Shown here one piece after another: positions 33,284-35,707 of a DNA stretch of 35,707 nt. The DNA comes from Caballeronia hypogeia. GTDB taxonomy: Bacteria > Pseudomonadota > Gammaproteobacteria > Burkholderiales > Burkholderiaceae. The notes beneath the pieces were generated by a model. That model was not told the DNA's origin, did no database searches, and was given only the letters and a program-made list of their open reading frames with translations. Within the stretch, counting starts at the first letter, position 1, and the number at the start of each line of letters is the position of its first letter. Location: assembly GCF_001544875.2 (NCBI RefSeq), contig NZ_FCOA02000050.1, positions 1 to 35,707 on the forward strand, written 5' to 3'. The position numbers and the translations under genes are program-made.

Positions 33284-33871
33284 TTATTGCTGGTTCCAGA
33301 AAGAGCCGGGCTCCAGAAATTCCCGGTAGAAGGCCATCGCCATTTCGCGGATTGCGAGGATGACATCAGACTTCGTCAGCCCGTTCGGCGGCCCGGATGG
33401 CGTGTTGTTCACATCGACGATCCAGATGTCGCCCGAACGGCGATCCCTCAGTACATCGAGCTCGCCGTAATCGAGGTGAGCATCGCGGCAGAATCGGAGG
33501 ATCTGGTCCACCTCGGTCTCTGACAGAAAGTTGGGTGTCGAGCTGATCGTCGCTGTTCTGTTCGCATTAGAGAAGCGGGTGTTGAGGCTGCGTTTCTTGA
33601 TGTAGACAAACGGGATCGAATTCCCGATCACCGGCACCCTGATGTCGTAGACGTTCTCATCGTCGTAGCGGTTATCGATCACTCGCTGAACGACCGAGTG
33701 CGGCAGATCCTTCGGGTCGATGTCCTTGCCGTTGACGATTCGGTAATTCGCCGCCTGCGAGTCGCCGTGACCAGCTGACACAGTTCGCCGCCGAGAGCAC
33801 CGTCTGGAATCGCATTGTAAGCCTTTGATTATATTGGTGGAAGATTGTCCGATTGCGTACACATCGCGCAA
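33284..33871 (-). pseudogene. ATP-grasp protein, C-terminal part only
   Basis: The frame to the stop at 33284 ends in a clear ATP-grasp C-terminal lobe: DENVYDIRVPVIGNSIPFVYIKK, LDYGELDVLRD and IWIVDVNNTPSGPP, which carries the metal-binding Asp-x-Asn. Full proteins of this type are about 300 residues, whereas here only about 155 residues resemble the family. The first 35 or so codons (from 33871, MRDVYAIGQSSTNIIKG then Arg/Ser-rich) do not look like the missing N-terminal lobe. Another start (ATG near 33815) lies in a different frame. I read it as a 5'-truncated remnant. It stands in a stretch with lower GC than its neighbours, consistent with transfer or a recombination edge. A shortened functional protein is less likely. 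Confidence 0.5.
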
Positions 33872-33925
33872 TGCTTAAAACTTACCTAATTAATTGATAC
33901 GCAACGGAAATGTTCAAGAACTCGT

Positions 33926-33944
33926 AATTACATGCGATGTAATT
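33926..33944. promoter_or_regulatory. Perfect inverted repeat, probable operator of the AhpD-like/XRE unit
   Basis: AATTACAT-GCG-ATGTAATT is a perfect 8-bp inverted repeat with a 3-base centre. It lies 81 bases before the AhpD-like gene, which is followed by an XRE-family regulator gene. Its right arm overlaps TTGGCT, a possible -35 element. Size and symmetry fit a dimeric HTH protein such as the one encoded at 34607-35452. Confidence 0.6.
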
Positions 33945-33971
33945 GGCTCGATTCACGCGCGCCTCTACTCT
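33943..33971 (+). promoter_or_regulatory. Possible sigma-70-type promoter
   Basis: TTGGCT (33943-33948) and TACTCT (33966-33971) are separated by 17 bases and match the consensus at about three positions each. Transcription would start near 33978, giving a leader of about 47 bases before ATG 34025. The -35 overlaps the inverted repeat, so a bound regulator could block or contact the polymerase. Weak match; the call depends on the context. Confidence 0.35.
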
Positions 33972-34024
33972 TGGGCTGTCGCGCTTCTCGCTTTCGAAAA
34001 GCGCTCAACGCCCAAGGAGACACC

Positions 34025-34582
34025 ATGTGTAGCTATCCTGTTCACACGATCGAATCCGCGCCTGAGCAATCCCGGCCCGCGCTCCGGCAATTGCAGCAAT
34101 CGTTCGGCACGGTTCCGAACATCGCGGCGAAGATGGCCGCATCGCCAGTGCTGATCAATGCGTTCATCGGCCTGTTCGAGCGCGTTCATGCGAGCAGCCT
34201 GACCGAGCCGCAGATTCAGACGCTGTTGTTGACCAACGCGGTCGAGAACGCGAGCGAATGGCCGGTCGCGTTTCACACGGCGCTCGCGTTGCGGCAGGGC
34301 GTGCAGCCCGCCGACGTCGAAGCGATCCGGCAAGGCGCGTTGCCGGCGGACGCCGGACTGGCTGCGTTGTCGGCGCTGGCGCGCGCATTGATCGGCAGGC
34401 GTGGCCGGCTCGTCGAATCGGAGCAGCGAAAGTTTCTGGATGCGGGCTTCAGCACCGAGCAGATACTCGAGGTCATCGCGGTGGTCGCCGCATCGACGAT
34501 CACCAACTACACCAGCAGCGTGACGCGCCCGGCGCTCGAAACGCAGTTCGAAGCGTTCGCCTGGCACGCGCCCGCAGCTTGA
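34025..34582 (+). CDS. AhpD/carboxymuconolactone decarboxylase-like protein without the CxxC pair
   Basis: Predicted 185-residue all-helical protein of the AhpD-like superfamily (CMD domain, about residues 35-165). In peroxidase-type members the helix carries E-x(n)-C-x-x-C-x-x-x-H. Here the aligned stretch NAVENASEWPVAFHTA has Ser77 and Pro80 in place of the cysteines, while His84 is kept. Thiol peroxidase activity is therefore unlikely, and it may bind a ligand or have changed chemistry. The N-terminal part (IESAPEQSRPALRQLQQSFG, VPNIAAKMAASPVLINAF) is the common leader of this subfamily. Start: ATG 34025 with AAGGAG 5-6 bases upstream. It lies 24 bp before the XRE regulator gene, with a perfect inverted repeat in its own promoter region. 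Confidence 0.85.
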   Translation: MCSYPVHTIESAPEQSRPALRQLQQSFGTVPNIAAKMAASPVLINAFIGLFERVHASSLTEPQIQTLLLTNAVENASEWPVAFHTALALRQGVQPADVEAIRQGALPADAGLAALSALARALIGRRGRLVESEQRKFLDAGFSTEQILEVIAVVAASTITNYTSSVTRPALETQFEAFAWHAPAA

Positions 34583-34606
34583 ACCTGCTTCATGCCTGGA
34601 GATTCG

Positions 34607-35452
34607 ATGAGCGCCACACGTCCCGACCTGAATGCATCGCCCGGTGAGCTCGGCGATTTGCTGCGCTATTGGCGCGACGTGCGCGGCATGAGTCAGCTCG
34701 ATCTCTCGCTGGAGGCCGGCGTCTCGCAACGACAGATCAGCTTTATCGAAAGTGGGCGCAGCGTGCCGGGCCGCGACACGCTTCTGACGCTCGCGCAAAC
34801 GCTCGACGTGCCTCTGCGCGAGCGCAATTTCTTGCTGCTCGCTGCGGGCTATGCGCCGGTGTATTCGGAGGCGCCGTGGAATGCGCAGGAAATGCACGGC
34901 GTGATCCGCGCGCTCGAACGGGTGGTGCGACAGCACGAACCGTTTCCCGCAATCGTGATGGACCGTCACTGGAACGTGCTGATGAACAACGACGCCGCGC
35001 CGCGCTTCTTCGGCTGCTTCATCGACATGGCCGCGCGCCAGGGTCCACGCAACATGCTGCATCTGATCTTCGATCCGGAAGGAATGCGCCCGTTCGTGGC
35101 CGATTGGGATACCGTCGCGCGCAGCCTGTTGCAGCGGGTGTATCGGGAATCGGTGGGACACGCGGTCGATGCCGGCACGCGGCGTCTGCTCGACGAGCTG
35201 CTTGCGTATCCGGACGTGCCGCGTGACTGGAACGCGCACGATGGACGATCCGCCACGCCGACGATGCCCGTCATTCCGATCGGTTTCGAAAGCGAAGGCG
35301 CCGTACTCCGCTATTTTTCGATGGTGACGACCGTGGGTGCGCCGCAAACCGTCGCGACGCAGGAACTGCGACTGGAATGCATGTTCCCGGTTGACGACGA
35401 AACGGAGGCGCGTCATAGGCGATTGCTCGCCGCTCGCTCGAAGGCCAAGTGA
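34607..35452 (+). CDS. XRE-family regulator with MmyB-like ligand-binding domain
   Basis: Predicted 281-residue DNA-binding protein. The helix-turn-helix lies at residues about 15-70 (LGDLLRYWRDVRGMSQLDLS, SQRQISFIESGRSVPGRDTL). Residues about 95-270 form a PAS-like MmyB domain (ALERVVRQHEPFPAIVMDRHWNVLMNN, then FFGCFID and YFSMVTTVGAPQTVATQELRLE), which binds fatty acids in the known structures. In many bacteria such regulators sit next to a single oxidoreductase gene that they control. Here the partner is the AhpD-like gene 24 bp upstream. Start: ATG 34607 is chosen for TGGAGA at 34597-34602; ATG 34592 lacks a site. It probably binds the inverted repeat at 33926-33944, controlling its own operon. 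Confidence 0.88.
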   Translation: MSATRPDLNASPGELGDLLRYWRDVRGMSQLDLSLEAGVSQRQISFIESGRSVPGRDTLLTLAQTLDVPLRERNFLLLAAGYAPVYSEAPWNAQEMHGVIRALERVVRQHEPFPAIVMDRHWNVLMNNDAAPRFFGCFIDMAARQGPRNMLHLIFDPEGMRPFVADWDTVARSLLQRVYRESVGHAVDAGTRRLLDELLAYPDVPRDWNAHDGRSATPTMPVIPIGFESEGAVLRYFSMVTTVGAPQTVATQELRLECMFPVDDETEARHRRLLAARSKAK

Positions 35453-35707
35453 GAGTATCGCTTATCCTCAGATTCCTCCTGGCTCAGATTCGGATTTTTC
35501 GCACTGTCTTTTGTTACCTCGTTTGGCGAGACTCCGGTCCAGAAATTATAAAATTCGGATAACAGAAAAACATGCAAACAAATAAAGCACGGGAATTCGC
35601 ACGCAGCGCCGATTCCAGCCGTCACATTTTCATCTATTCGGATTGCATATAAATAAATGAACTGGTTCGAAGATAAAACGAAAATTCACACGTGCGTGCT
35701 TGGTGTA
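35453..35707. other. AT-rich end of window, no supported gene
   Basis: The last 255 bases are much richer in A+T than the rest, with runs such as AAATTATAAAATTC and CATATAAATAAATG. An ATG at 35657 (reading MNWFEDKTKIHTC) stays open to the window edge, but it has no ribosome site and only 17 codons are visible, so it is not called. Short frames on the other strand show no protein features. It could be a promoter region or the edge of foreign DNA. Confidence 0.4.

Noticed and set aside
35657..35707. Start of a gene running off the right edge
   Set aside because: Only 17 codons visible, no ribosome site, AT-rich background.
1..35707. CRISPR arrays, tRNA genes, IS elements, integrases
   Set aside because: No spaced repeat array, cloverleaf-like sequence or transposase/integrase motif was seen on either strand by reading.

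Overview
The window is GC-rich (roughly two thirds G+C by eye) and has the gene content and codon habits of a Burkholderiaceae genome (Burkholderia, Paraburkholderia or Caballeronia type). It opens with the 3' end of a 5S rRNA gene and its terminator, so its left edge is the tail of an rRNA operon. No tRNA, IS element, transposase, integrase or CRISPR array was found.

Region by region. (1) 1-3055: the rRNA tail, then a large hybrid sensor kinase gene on the minus strand that is visibly decaying. It has an out-of-frame 5' deletion, an in-frame TAG and a missing ATP-lid segment in its first kinase module; the second kinase module looks whole. (2) 3313-18677: a 15-kb run of twelve plus-strand genes. 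In order these are a KstD-like flavin dehydrogenase, an aldehyde dehydrogenase, a thiamine-diphosphate enzyme, a periplasmic binding protein, a LivH permease, a single LivM-LivG-LivF fusion, a TIM-barrel isomerase, an extended SDR, a cupin, a second extended SDR, a classical SDR and a second flavin dehydrogenase. Several junctions are ATGA overlaps, so transporter and enzymes form one translationally coupled unit. This looks like a complete uptake-and-degradation pathway for a substrate I cannot name, and it is the best candidate here for an undescribed system. A convergent LysR gene at its 3' end is the likely regulator. (3) 19766-23326: a tricarballylate oxidation locus, tcuR-tcuA-tcuB, without an adjacent tcuC transporter gene. 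(4) 23332-24867: an orphan nuoM-like gene with the key proton-pumping residues retained. (5) 25243-25491: a small membrane or exported protein gene.

(6) 25575-29605: a second probable catabolic unit. A LysR gene is divergent from an operon encoding a 3-hydroxyisobutyrate-dehydrogenase-like enzyme, an amino acid synthesis (AA_synth, PF06684) family protein and an MHS-type MFS symporter. (7) 29667-33153: an ABCB-type exporter, a GFA-family protein, a 58-residue basic protein, a hemerythrin-like protein with tandem TTCCGGAA sites upstream, and a small CxxC protein gene whose start appears frameshifted. (8) 33284-35707: an AT-richer stretch holding the C-terminal part of an ATP-grasp gene, then a two-gene unit of an AhpD-like protein lacking both usual cysteines and a MmyB-like XRE regulator. 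A perfect 8-3-8 inverted repeat in front of this unit is a good candidate operator. The last 255 bases are AT-rich and hold no gene I can support.

The evidence is reading of the sequence and recalled family features only. No database search was made, and substrates of the catabolic clusters are inference.
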